The translations under genes and the position numbers were made by a program. Shown piece by piece: positions 52,794 through 64,000 of a stretch of DNA of 64,000 bases. Origin of the DNA: Labia minor (lineage: Eukaryota; Arthropoda; Insecta; Dermaptera; Spongiphoridae). Under the pieces are notes generated by a model. It ran no database searches, had not been told where the DNA came from, and was given only the letters and a program-made list of their open reading frames with translations. Within the stretch, counting starts at the first letter, position 1, and each line of letters opens with the position of its first letter. The stretch is taken from the NCBI GenBank assembly GCA_963082975.1, contig OY720347.1, forward strand, positions 8,476,225-8,540,224, read 5' to 3'.

Positions 52794-55575
52794 CTAAAAA
52801 TTATGAAAGGTCATCGTAGGATGACCCTAGGTTTTAGGCATAATAAAATAATTATTCATCAGAAATATCAATAATATATTTTTTTAATATTATTATGATG
52901 TAAAATGAACGAATTTATTATTTATTTTTAAAAATTTCATTTTTTAATAATCCTGTAAAAATTATGAAAGGTCATCGTAGGATGACCTTAGGTTTTCGGC
53001 ATAAAAAAATAATTTTTAGTAAGAAATATGAATAATATATGTTTTTTAATATTTTTATGATGTAAAATGAACGAATTTATTATTTTTTTTAAAACATTTC
53101 ATTTTTTAATTTTACCGAAAATATTATGAAAGGTCATCTTAGGATGACCCTAGGTTTACGGCATAAAAAAATAATTATTCATCAGAAATATCAATAATAT
53201 ATTTTTTTAATAATTTTATGATGTAAAATGAACGAATTTATTATTTATTTTTAAAAATTTCATTTTTTAATTTTACCGTAAAAATTATGAAAGGTCATCG
53301 TACGATGACCCTAGGTTTTCGGCATAAACAAATAATTATTCATCAGAAATATCAATAATATATTTTTTTTAATATTTTTATGATGTAAAATGAACGAATT
53401 TATTATTTTTTTTAAAACATTTCATTTTTTAATTTTACCGAAAATATTATGAAAGGTCATCTTAGGATGACCCTACGTTTTCGGCATAAAAAAATAATTA
53501 TTCATCAGAAATATCATTAATATATTTTTTTAATAATTTTATGATGTAAAATGAACGAATTTATTATTTTTTTTAAAACATTTCATTTTTTAATTTTACC
53601 GAAAATATTATGAAAGGTCATCTTAGGATGACCCTAGGTTTTCATCATAAAAAAATAATTATTCATCAGAAATATCAATAATATATATTTTTAATAATTT
53701 TATGATGTAAAATGAACGAATTTATTATTTATTTTTAAAAATTTCATTTTTTAATTTTCCCGTAAAAATTATGAAAGGTCATCGTAGGATGACCCTAGGT
53801 TTACGGCATAAAAAAATAATTATTCATCAGAAATATCAATAATATATTTTTTTAATATTTTTATGATGTAAAATGAAGAATTTATTATTTATTTTTAAAA
53901 ATTTCATTTTTTAATTTTCCCCTAAAAATTATGAAAGGTCATCGTAGGATGACCCTAGGTTTTAGGCATAATAAAATAATTATTCATCAGAAATATCAAT
54001 AATATATTTTTTTAATATTATTATGATGTAAAATGAACGAATTTATTATTTATTTTTAAATATTTCATTTTTTAATAATCCTGTAAAAATTATGAAAGGT
54101 CATCTTAGGATGACCCTAGGTTTTCGGCATAAAAAAATAATTTTTAGTAAGAAATATGAATAATATATTTTTTTTAATATTTTTATGATGTAAAATGAAC
54201 GAATTTATTATTTTTTCTAAAACATTTCATTTTTTAATTTTACCGAAAATATTATGAAAGGTCATCTTAGGATGACCCTAGGTTTTCGGCATAAAAAAAT
54301 AATTATTCATCAGAAATATCAATAATATATATTTTTAATAATTTTATGATGTAAAATGAACGAATTTATTATTTATTTTTAAAAATTTCATTTTTTAATT
54401 TTACCGTAAAAATTATGAAAGGTCATCGTAGGATGACCCTAGGTTTACGGCATAAAAAAATAATTATTCATCAGAAATATCATTAATATATTTTTTTAAT
54501 AATTTTATGATGTAAAATGAACGAATTTATTATTTTTTTTAAAACATTTCATTTTTTAATTTTACCGAAAATATTATGAAAGGTCATCTTAGGATGACCC
54601 TAGGTTTTCATCATAAAAAAATAATTATTCATCAGAAATATCAATAATATATATTTTTAATAATTTTATGATGTAAAATGAACGAATTTATTATTTATTT
54701 TTAAAAATTTCATTTTTTAATTTTCCCGTAAAAATTATGAAAGGTCATCGTAGGATGACCCTAGGTTTACGGCATAAAAAAATAATTATTCATCAGAAAT
54801 ATCAATAATATATTTTTTTAATATTTTTATGATGTAAAATGAAGAATTTATTATTTATTTTTAAAAATTTCATTTTTTAATTTTCCCCTAAAAATTATGA
54901 AAGGTCATCGTAGGATGACCCTAGGTTTTAGGCATAATAAAATAATTATTCATCAGAAATATCAATAATATATTTTTTTAATATTATTATGATGTAAAAT
55001 GAACGAATTTATTATTTATTTTTAAATATTTCATTTTTTAATAATCCTGTAAAAATTATGAAAGGTCATCTTAGGATGACCCTAGGTTTTCGGCATAAAA
55101 AAATAATTTTTAGTAAGAAATATGAATAATATATTTTTTTTAATATTTTTATGATGTAAAATGAACGAATTTATTATTTTTTCTAAAACATTTCATTTTT
55201 TAATTTTACCGAAAATATTATGAAAGGTCATCTTAGGATGACCCTAGGTTTTCGGCATAAAAAAATAATTATTCATCAGAAATATCAATAATATATATTT
55301 TTAATAATTTTATGATGTAAAATGAACGAATTTATTATTGATTTTTAAAAATTTCATTTTTTAATTTTCCCGTAAAAATTATGAAAGGTCATCGTAGGAT
55401 GACCCTAGGTTTACGGCATAAAAAAATAATTATTCATCAGAAATATCAATAATATATTTTTTTAATATTTTTATGATGTAAAATGAAGAATTTATTATTT
55501 ATTTTTAAAAATTTCATTTTTTAATTTTCCCCTAAAAATTATGAAAGGTCATCGTAGGATGACCCTAGGTTTTAG
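52794..55575 (+). repeat. Long-range duplicated block, copy 2 (offset ~13.86 kb)
   Basis: Partner of 38935-41715, 86 units downstream. Past 55,575 the sequence switches partner: CGTACAG (55714) and TCATTTTTGAATTTT (near 55836) match 27039 and near 27162 at an offset of about 28,675 bp. A private T to G change lies near 55,340 (TTATTGATTTTT). Confidence 0.83.
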
Positions 55576-56673
55576 GAATAATAAAATAATTATTCATCAG
55601 AAATATCAATAATATATTTTTTTAATAATTTTATGATGTAAAATGAACGAATTTATTATTTATTTTTAAAAATTTCATTTTTTAATTTTCCCGTAAAAAT
55701 TATGAAAGGTCATCGTACAGTGACCCTAGGTTTTCGGCATAAACAAATAATTATTCATCAGAAATATCAATAATATATTTTTTTAATATTTTTATGATGT
55801 AAAATGAAGAATTTATTATTTATTTTTAAAAATTTCATTTTTGAATTTTACCGTAAAAATTATGAAAGGTCATCTTAGGATGACCCTACGTTTTCGGCAT
55901 AAAAAAATAATTATTCATCAGAAATATCAATAATATATTTTTTTAATAATTTTATGATGTAAAATGAACGAATTTATTATTTTTTTTAAAACATTTCATT
56001 TTTTAATTTTACCGAAAATATTATGAAAGGTCATCTTAGGATGACCCTACGTTTTCGGCATAAAAAAATAATTATTTATCAGAAATATCAATAATATATT
56101 TTTTTAATATTTTTATAATGTAAAATGAACGAATTTATTATTTATTTTTAAAAATTTCATTTTTTAATTTTCCCGTAAAAATTATGAAAGATCATCGTAG
56201 GATGACCCTAGGTTTTCGGCATAAAAAAATAATTTTTAGTAAGAAATATGAATAATATATGTTTTTTAATATTTTTATGATGTAAAATGAACGAATTTAT
56301 TATTTTTTTTAAAACATTTCATTTTTTAATTTTACCGAAAATATTATGAAAGGTCATCTTAGGATGACCCTACGTTTTCGGCATAAAAAAATAATTTTTA
56401 GTAAGAAATATGAATAATATATTTTTTTAATATTTTTATGATGTAAAATGAACGAATTTATTATTTATTTTTAAAAATTTCATTTTTTAATTTTCCCCTA
56501 AAAATTATGAAAGATCATCGTACGATGACCCTAGGTTTTCGGCATAAACAAATAATTATTCATCAGAAATATCAATAATATATTTTTTTTAATATTTTAA
56601 TAATGTAAAATGAACGAATTTATTATTTTTTTTAAAACATTTCATTTTTTAATTTTACCGAAAATATTATGAA

Positions 56674-56691
56674 AGGTCATCTTTGGATGAC
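56674..56691. other. Dyad core with altered centre (TTTG)
   Basis: The core reads GGTCATC-TTTG-GATGACC; the centre is changed from TTAG while both 7-bp arms remain intact. It is one of few cores with a centre other than GTAC, GTAG or TTAG; CATA-type centres occur at 59,414 and 63,599. Confidence 0.8.
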
Positions 56692-57427
56692 CCTACGTTT
56701 TCGGCATAAAAAAATAATTATTGATCAGAAATATCAATAATATATTTTTTTAATATTTTTATAATGTAAAATGAACGAATTTATTATTTATTTTTAAAAA
56801 TTTCATTTTTTAATTTTCCCGTAAAAATTATGAAAGATCATCGTAGGATGACCCTAGGTTTTCGGCATAAAAAAATAATTTTTAGTAAGAAATATGAATA
56901 ATATATGTTTTTTAATATTTTTATGATGTAAAATGAACGAATGTATTATTTTTTTTAAAACATTTCATTTTTTAATTTTACCGAAAATATTATGAAAGGT
57001 CATCTTAGGATGACCCTACGTTTTCGGCATAAAAAAATAATTATTCATCAGAAATATCAATAATATATTTTTTTAATATTTTAATGATGTAAAATGAACG
57101 AATTTATTATTTATTTTTAAAAATTTCATTTTTTAATTTTCCCCTAAAAATTATGAAAGGTCATCGTAGGATGACCCTAGGTTTTAGGCATAATAAAATA
57201 ATTATTCATCAGAAATATCAATAATATATTTTTTTAATATTTTTATAATGTAAAATGAACGAATTTATTATTTATTTTTAAAAATTTCATTTTTTAATTT
57301 TCCCGTAAAAATTATGAAAGATCATCGTAGGATGACCCTAGGTTTTCGGCATAAAAAAATAATTTTTAGTAAGAAATATGAATAATATAGGTTTTTTAAT
57401 ATTTTTATGATGTAAAATGAACGAATG

Positions 57428-58230
57428 TATTATTTTTTTTAAAACATTTCATTTTTTAATTTTACCGAAAATATTATGAAAGGTCATCTTAGGATGACCC
57501 TAGGTTTTCGGCATAAAAAAATAATTATTCATCAGAAATATCAATAATATATTTTTTTAATATTTTTATTATGTAAAATGAAGAATTTATTATTTATTTT
57601 TAAAAATTTCATTTTTTAATTTTACCGTAAAAATTATGAAAGGTCATCGTACGATGACCCTAGGTTTTCGGCATAAACAAATAATTATTCATCAGAAATA
57701 TCAATAATATATTTTTTTAATATTTTTATGATGTAAAATGAAGAATTTATTATTTATTTTTAAAAATTTCATTTTTTAATTTTACCGTAAAAATTATGAA
57801 AGGTCATCGTACGATGACCCTAGGTTTTAGGCATAATAAAATAATTATTCATCAGAAATATCAATAATATATTTTTTTAATATTTTTATAATGTAAAATG
57901 AACGAATTTATTATTTATTTTTAAAAATTTCATTTTTTAATTTTACCGTAAAAATTATTAAAGGTCATCTTAGGATGACCCTACGTTTTCGGCATAAAAA
58001 AATAATTATTCATCAGAAATATCAATAATATATTTTTTTAATAATTTTATGATGTAAAATGAACGAATTTATTATTTTTTTTAAAACATTTCATTTTTTA
58101 ATTTTACCGAAAATATTATGAAAGGTCATCTTAGGATGACCCTACGTTTTCGGCATAAAAAAATAATTTTTAGTAAGAAATATGAATAATATATTTTTTT
58201 AATATTTTTATGATGTAAAATGAACGAATT
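57428..58230 (+). repeat. 5-unit tandem duplication (803 bp), copy 1
   Basis: The TTATTATG mark falls at 57571 and 58374, 803 bp apart, and the five units follow in the same order in both copies. The left edge is set by GAATGTATT here against GAATTTATT at 58,231. Copy 1 has the private ATTAAAGG at 57957 where copy 2 keeps ATGAAAGG near 58760. Confidence 0.87.
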
Positions 58231-59033
58231 TATTATTTTTTTTAAAACATTTCATTTTTTAATTTTACCGAAAATATTATGAAAGGTCATCTTAGGATGA
58301 CCCTAGGTTTTCGGCATAAAAAAATAATTATTCATCAGAAATATCAATAATATATTTTTTTAATATTTTTATTATGTAAAATGAAGAATTTATTATTTAT
58401 TTTTAAAAATTTCATTTTTTAATTTTACCGTAAAAATTATGAAAGGTCATCGTACGATGACCCTAGGTTTTCGGCATAAACAAATAATTATTCATCAGAA
58501 ATATCAATAATATATTTTTTTAATATTTTTATGATGTAAAATGAAGAATTTATTATTTATTTTTAAAAATTTCATTTTTTAATTTTACCGTAAAAATTAT
58601 GAAAGGTCATCGTACGATGACCCTAGGTTTTAGGCATAATAAAATAATTATTCATCAGAAATATCAATAATATATTTTTTTAATATTTTTATAATGTAAA
58701 ATGAACGAATTTATTATTTATTTTTAAAAATTTCATTTTTTAATTTTACCGTAAAAATTATGAAAGGTCATCTTAGGATGACCCTACGTTTTCGGCATAA
58801 AAAAATAATTATTCATCAGAAATATCAATAATATATTTTTTTAATAATTTTATGATGTAAAATGAACGAATTTATTATTTTTTTTAAAACATTTCATTTT
58901 TTAATTTTACCGAAAATATTATGAAAGGTCATCTTAGGATGACCCTACGTTTCCGGCATAAAAAAATAATTTTTAGTAAGAAATATGAATAATATATTTT
59001 TTTAATATTTTTATGATGTAAAATGAACGAATT
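58231..59033 (+). repeat. 5-unit tandem duplication (803 bp), copy 2
   Basis: Adjacent second copy; carries private TTCCGG at 58951 in a right outer arm, where copy 1 has TTTTCGG. Both copies, with both private changes, reappear at 61,613-63,218 (TTATTATG at 61756 and 62559), so the 803-bp doubling and both mutations are older than the 4185-bp copying. Confidence 0.87.
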
Positions 59034-60189
59034 TATTATTTATTTTTAAAAATTTCATTTTTTAATTTTCCCCTAAAAATTATGAAAGATCATCGTACGA
59101 TGACCCTAGGTTTTCGGCATAAACAAATAATTATTCATCAGAAATATCAATAATATATTTTTTTTAATATTTTTATGATGTAAAATGAACGAATTTATTA
59201 TTTTTTTTAAAACATTTCATTTTTTAATTTTACCGAAAATATTATGAAAGGTCATCTTAGGATGACCCTACGTTTTCGGCATAAAAAAATAATTATTCAT
59301 CAGAAATATCAATAATATATTTTTTTAATATTTTTATGATGTAAAATGAACGAATTTATTATTTATTTTTAAAAATTTCATTTTTTAATTTTCCCCTAAA
59401 AATTATGAAAGGTCATCATAGGATGACCCTAGGTTTTAGGCATAATAAAATAATTATTCATCAGAAATATCAATAATATATTTTTTTAATATTATTATGA
59501 TGTAAAATGAACGAATTTATTATTTATTTTTAAATATTTCATTTTTTAATAATCCTGTAAAAATTATGAAAGGTCATCGTAGGATGACCCTAGGTTTTCG
59601 GCATAAAAAAATAATTTTTAGTAAGAAATATGAATAATATATTTTTTTTAATATTTTTATGATGTAAAATGAACGAATTTATTATTTTTTCTAAAACATT
59701 TCATTTTTTAATTTTACCGAAAATATTATGAAAGGTCATCTTAGGATGACCCTAGGTTTTCGGCATAAAAAAATAATTATTCATCAGAAATATCAATAAT
59801 ATATATTTTTAATAATTTTATGATGTAAAATGAACGAATTTATTATTTATTTTTAAAAATTTCATTTTTTAATTTTCCCGTAAAAATTATGAAAGGTCAT
59901 CGTAGGATGACCCTAGGTTTACGGCATAAAAAAATAATTATTCATCAGAAATATCAATAATATATTTTTTTAATATTTTTATGATGTAAAATGAAGAATT
60001 TATTATTTATTTTTAAAAATTTAATTTTTTAATTTTCCCCTAAAAATTATGAAAGGTCATCGTAGGATGACCCTAGGTTTTAGGCATAATAAAATAATTA
60101 TTCATCAGAAATATCAATAATATATTTTTTTAATATTATTATGATGTAAAATGAACGAATTTATTATTTATTTTTAAAAATTTCATTTT

Positions 60190-61380
60190 TTAATAATCCT
60201 GTAAAAATTATGAAAGGTCATCGTAGGATGACCATAGGTTTTAGGCATAAAAAAATAATTATTCATCAGAAATATCAATAATATATTTTTTTAATATTTT
60301 TATGATGTAAAATGAACGAATTTATTATTTATTTTTAAAAATTTCATTTTTTAATTTTCCCCTAAAAATTATGAAAGGTCATCGTAGGATGACCCTAGGT
60401 TTTAGGCATAATAAAATAATTATTCATCAGAAATATCAATAATATATTTTTTTAATATTTTTATAATGTAAAATGAACGAATTTATTATTTTTTTTAAAA
60501 CATTTCATTTTTTAATTTTACCGAAAATATTATGAAAGGTCATCTTAGGATGACCCTACGTTTTCGGCATAAAAAAATAATTATTCAACAGAAATATCAT
60601 TAATATATTTTTTTAATAATTTTATGATGTAAAATGAACGAATTTATTATTTTTTTTAAAACATTTCATTTTTTAATTTTACCGAAAATATTATGAAAGG
60701 TCATCTTAGGATGACCCTAGGTTTTCATCATAAAAAAATAATTATTCATCAGAAATATCAATAATATATATTTTTAATAATTTTATGATGTAAAATGAAC
60801 GTATTTATTATTTATTTTTAAAAATTTCATTTTTTAATTTTACCGTAAAAATTATGAAAGGTCATCGTAGGATGACCCTAGGTTTTAGGCATAATAAAAT
60901 AATTATTCATCAGAAATATCAATAATATATTTTTTTAATATTATTATGATGTAAAATGAACGAATTTATTATTTATTTTTAAAAATTTCATTTTTTAATA
61001 ATCCTGTAAAAATTATGAAAGGTCATCGTAGGATGACCTTAGGTTTTCGGCATAAAAAAATAATTTTTAGTAAGAAATATGAATAATATATGTTTTTTAA
61101 TATTTTTATGATGTAAAATGAACGAATTTATTATTTTTTTTAAAACATTTCATTTTTTAATTTTACCGAAAATATTATGAAAGGTCATCTTAGGATGACC
61201 CTAGGTTTTCGGCATAAAAAAATAATTATTCATCAGAAATATCAATAATATATTTTTTTAATAATTTTATGATGTAAAATGAACGAATTTATTATTTATT
61301 TTTAAAAATTTCATTTTTTAATTTTCCCGTAAAAATTATGAAAGGTCATCGTACAGTGACCCTAGGTTTTCGGCATAATA
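60190..61380 (+). repeat. Junction-rich patchwork of sub-family hybrids
   Basis: Several unusual combinations lie within 1.2 kb. At about 60,230-60,262 an ATAATCCTG unit ends GACCATAGGTTTTAGGC and is followed by CATAAAAAAAT instead of CATAATAAAAT. Near 60,460-60,494 a TTTATAATG unit switches to the eight-T AAAACATTT tract. Near 60,842-60,892 a TACCGTAAAA left half joins a GTAG core with TTTTAGG. At 61,371 CGG joins CATAATAAAAT. Elsewhere such hybrids are usually several kilobases apart. Confidence 0.75.
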
Positions 61381-64000
61381 AAATAATTATTCATCAGAAA
61401 TATCAATAATATATTTTTTTAATATTTTTATAATGTAAAATGAACGAATTTATTATTTATTTTTAAAAATTTCATTTTTTAATTTTCCCGTAAAAATTAT
61501 GAAAGATCATCGTAGGATGACCCTAGGTTTTCGGCATAAAAAAATAATTTTTAGTAAGAAATATGAATAATATAGGTTTTTTAATATTTTTATGATGTAA
61601 AATGAACGAATGTATTATTTTTTTTAAAACATTTCATTTTTTAATTTTACCGAAAATATTATGAAAGGTCATCTTAGGATGACCCTAGGTTTTCGGCATA
61701 AAAAAATAATTATTCATCAGAAATATCAATAATATATTTTTTTAATATTTTTATTATGTAAAATGAAGAATTTATTATTTATTTTTAAAAATTTCATTTT
61801 TTAATTTTACCGTAAAAATTATGAAAGGTCATCGTACGATGACCCTAGGTTTTCGGCATAAACAAATAATTATTCATCAGAAATATCAATAATATATTTT
61901 TTTAATATTTTTATGATGTAAAATGAAGAATTTATTATTTATTTTTAAAAATTTCATTTTTTAATTTTACCGTAAAAATTATGAAAGGTCATCGTACGAT
62001 GACCCTAGGTTTTAGGCATAATAAAATAATTATTCATCAGAAATATCAATAATATATTTTTTTAATATTTTTATAATGTAAAATGAACGAATTTATTATT
62101 TATTTTTAAAAATTTCATTTTTTAATTTTACCGTAAAAATTATTAAAGGTCATCTTAGGATGACCCTACGTTTTCGGCATAAAAAAATAATTATTCATCA
62201 GAAATATCAATAATATATTTTTTTAATAATTTTATGATGTAAAATGAACGAATTTATTATTTTTTTTAAAACATTTCATTTTTTAATTTTACCGAAAATA
62301 TTATGAAAGGTCATCTTAGGATGACCCTACGTTTTCGGCATAAAAAAATAATTTTTAGTAAGAAATATGAATAATATATTTTTTTAATATTTTTATGATG
62401 TAAAATGAACGAATTTATTATTTTTTTTAAAACATTTCATTTTTTAATTTTACCGAAAATATTATGAAAGGTCATCTTAGGATGACCCTAGGTTTTCGGC
62501 ATAAAAAAATAATTATTCATCAGAAATATCAATAATATATTTTTTTAATATTTTTATTATGTAAAATGAAGAATTTATTATTTATTTTTAAAAATTTCAT
62601 TTTTTAATTTTACCGTAAAAATTATGAAAGGTCATCGTACGATGACCCTAGGTTTTCGGCATAAACAAATAATTATTCATCAGAAATATCAATAATATAT
62701 TTTTTTAATATTTTTATGATGTAAAATGAAGAATTTATTATTTATTTTTAAAAATTTCATTTTTTAATTTTACCGTAAAAATTATGAAAGGTCATCGTAC
62801 GATGACCCTAGGTTTTAGGCATAATAAAATAATTATTCATCAGAAATATCAATAATATATTTTTTTAATATTTTTATAATGTAAAATGAACGAATTTATT
62901 ATTTATTTTTAAAAATTTCATTTTTTAATTTTACCGTAAAAATTATGAAAGGTCATCTTAGGATGACCCTACGTTTTCGGCATAAAAAAATAATTATTGA
63001 TCAGAAATATCAATAATATATTTTTTTAATAATTTTATGATGTAAAATGAACGAATTTATTATTTTTTTTAAAACATTTCATTTTTTAATTTTACCGAAA
63101 ATATTATGAAAGGTCATCTTAGGATGACCCTACGTTTCCGGCATAAAAAAATAATTTTTAGTAAGAAATATGAATAATATATTTTTTTAATATTTTTATG
63201 ATGTAAAATGAACGAATTTATTATTTATTTTTAAAAATTTCATTTTTTAATTTTCCCCTAAAAATTATGAAAGATCATCGTACGATGACCCTAGGTTTTC
63301 GGCATAAACAAATAATTATTCATCAGAAATATCAATAATATATTTTTTTTAATATTTTTATGATGTAAAATGAACGAATTTATTATTTTTTTTAAAACAT
63401 TTCATTTTTTAATTTTACCGAAAATATTATGAAAGGTCATCTTAGGATGACCCTACGTTTTCGGCATAAAAAAATAATTATTCATCAGAAATATCAATAA
63501 TATATTTTTTTAATATTTTTATGATGTAAAATGAACGAATTTATTATTTATTTTTAAAAATTTCATTTTTTAATTTTCCCCTAAAAATTATGAAAGGTCA
63601 TCATAGGATGACCCTAGGTTTTAGGCATAATAAAATAATTATTCATCAGAAATATCAATAATATATTTTTTTAATATTATTATGATGTAAAATGAACGAA
63701 TTTATTATTTATTTTTAAATATTTCATTTTTTAATAATCCTGTAAAAATTATGAAAGGTCATCGTAGGATGACCCTAGGTTTTCGGCATAAAAAAATAAT
63801 TTTTAGTAAGAAATATGAATAATATATTTTTTTTAATATTTTTATGATGTAAAATGAACGAATTTATTATTTTTTCTAAAACATTTCATTTTTTAATTTT
63901 ACCGAAAATATTATGAAAGGTCATCTTAGGATGACCCTAGGTTTTCGGCATAAAAAAATAATTATTCATCAGAAATATCAATAATATATATTTTTAATAA
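61372..64000 (+). repeat. 26-unit offset block (4185 bp), copy 2, cut by window end
   Basis: Partner of 57187-59815. Its left edge is sharp: the unit at 61371 reads CGGCATAATAAAAT, joining the CGG of one sub-family to the CATAATAAAAT head of another. A later private change, ATTGATCAG near 62997 against ATTCATCAG near 58812, shows some divergence since copying. Confidence 0.89.

Larger units (their letters stand above)
57187..59815 (+). repeat. 26-unit offset block (4185 bp), copy 1
   Basis: Matches 61372-64000 at exactly 4185 bp. Rare private marks are shared: ATTAAAGG in place of ATGAAAGG (57957 and 62142), TTCCGG (58951 and 63136) and CATCATAGG (59414 and 63599). Internally it holds a five-unit tandem doubling (803 bp). 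The match probably continues past the window end. Confidence 0.9.
1..64000. repeat. AT-rich satellite DNA array, ~161-bp monomer, ~397 tandem copies
   Basis: The whole window is a head-to-tail tandem array of one monomer family; every row of sequence can be placed in the same register. Successive units measured at the start are 160, 162, 161, 161, 162, 160, 160 and 161 bp. Two length sources are visible: GAACGAA versus GAAGAA (one base), and one extra base in the head A/T tract. All units lie in the same orientation. Monomer 1 has 30 G/C in 160 bp. Long-range landmark offsets (for example 28,675 bp for 178 units) confirm a mean near 161.1 bp. There is no gene, no transposon and no unrelated spacer; stops fall in every frame. 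Such arrays are typical of eukaryotic constitutive heterochromatin. The host taxon and chromosomal site are not shown by the sequence. The array continues past both window ends. Confidence 0.98.

Noticed and set aside
1-64000. CRISPR array
   Set aside because: The period is about 161 bp with no unique spacers; the whole unit is repeated, and variable parts are shared sub-family states.
1-64000. Transposon terminal inverted repeats made by the GGTCATC/GATGACC arms
   Set aside because: The arms are 4 bp apart and occur in every unit, no element or coding remnant lies between successive dyads, and there are no target-site duplications.
1-64000. Replication origin or AT-rich iteron plasmid
   Set aside because: Iteron arrays are short and adjoin a replication gene; here 64 kb holds only satellite. 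An origin function within heterochromatin cannot be seen from sequence.
1-64000. Inverted array segments or strand switches
   Set aside because: All units read in the same direction; no reversed core context (ATGCCGAAAA preceding the core on the + strand) was found.

Overview
This 64-kb window is one uninterrupted satellite DNA array. From the first to the last base it is a head-to-tail tandem of monomers of 160, 161 or 162 bp, about 397 copies by length. I found no protein gene, RNA gene, transposon insertion, CRISPR array or non-satellite island. The first monomer counts at about 19% G+C. Its first 120 bp hold 14 G/C and its last 40 bp hold 16, so each unit is a long A/T-rich stretch followed by one short GC-richer element. 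An array this long without genes, made of near-nucleosome-length units, points to constitutive heterochromatin (centromeric, pericentromeric or subtelomeric, or a B chromosome) of a eukaryote with an AT-rich genome. I do not recognise the family. Insects and nematodes carry satellites of this kind, but the sequence alone does not fix the taxon.

Each monomer has the same layout. (1) A head starting CAT then A-rich, followed by ATTATTCATCAG or ATTTTTAGTAAG. (2) An A/T-only stretch ending near TGATGTAAAATG. (3) GAACGAA or GAAGAA, then T/A tracts. (4) A dyad: an outer arm (CCGAAAA, CCGTAAA or CCTAAAA), a spacer containing ATTATGAAA, the core GGTCATC-NNNN-GATGACC, then CTAGG/CTACG and an outer right arm (TTTTCGG, TTTACGG or TTTTAGG). 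The core centre is GTAC, GTAG or TTAG. With GTAC the core is a perfect 18-bp palindrome, extended to 22 bp where CTT replaces CCT. The outer arms often change together so that pairing is kept.

Above the monomer there is no single fixed higher-order repeat. The array is a mosaic of large duplications whose offsets are whole numbers of monomers: 966 bp (6 units), 803 bp (5), 2739 bp (17), 3063 bp (19), 3223 bp (20), 3540 bp (22), 4023 bp (25), 4185 bp (26) and 5955 bp (37), plus long-range pairs about 13.86 and 14.65 kb apart. A diagnostic monomer with ATAGG plus GAATGTATT recurs 14 times at gaps of 17 to 49 units. Layout: 0.6-8.3 kb holds the 5955-bp and 3540-bp pairs; 10.1-16.6 kb a 20-unit tandem pair; 16.6-18.4 kb a 6-unit tandem pair; 20.4-22.7 kb is copied at 35.1-37.4 kb; 27.9-34.8 kb a 25-unit tandem pair; 38.9-41.7 kb is copied at 52.8-55.6 kb; 42.8-48.9 kb a 19-unit tandem pair; 47.1-52.8 kb a 17-unit tandem pair; 57.2-59.8 kb is copied at 61.4-64.0 kb, with 60.2-61.4 kb a junction-rich patchwork. 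Shared private mutations let some of these events be put in order.

All coordinates and offsets were read by eye from landmark bases. Segment edges are therefore approximate within roughly one monomer unless stated, and pairs called near-identical were checked at landmarks, not base by base.
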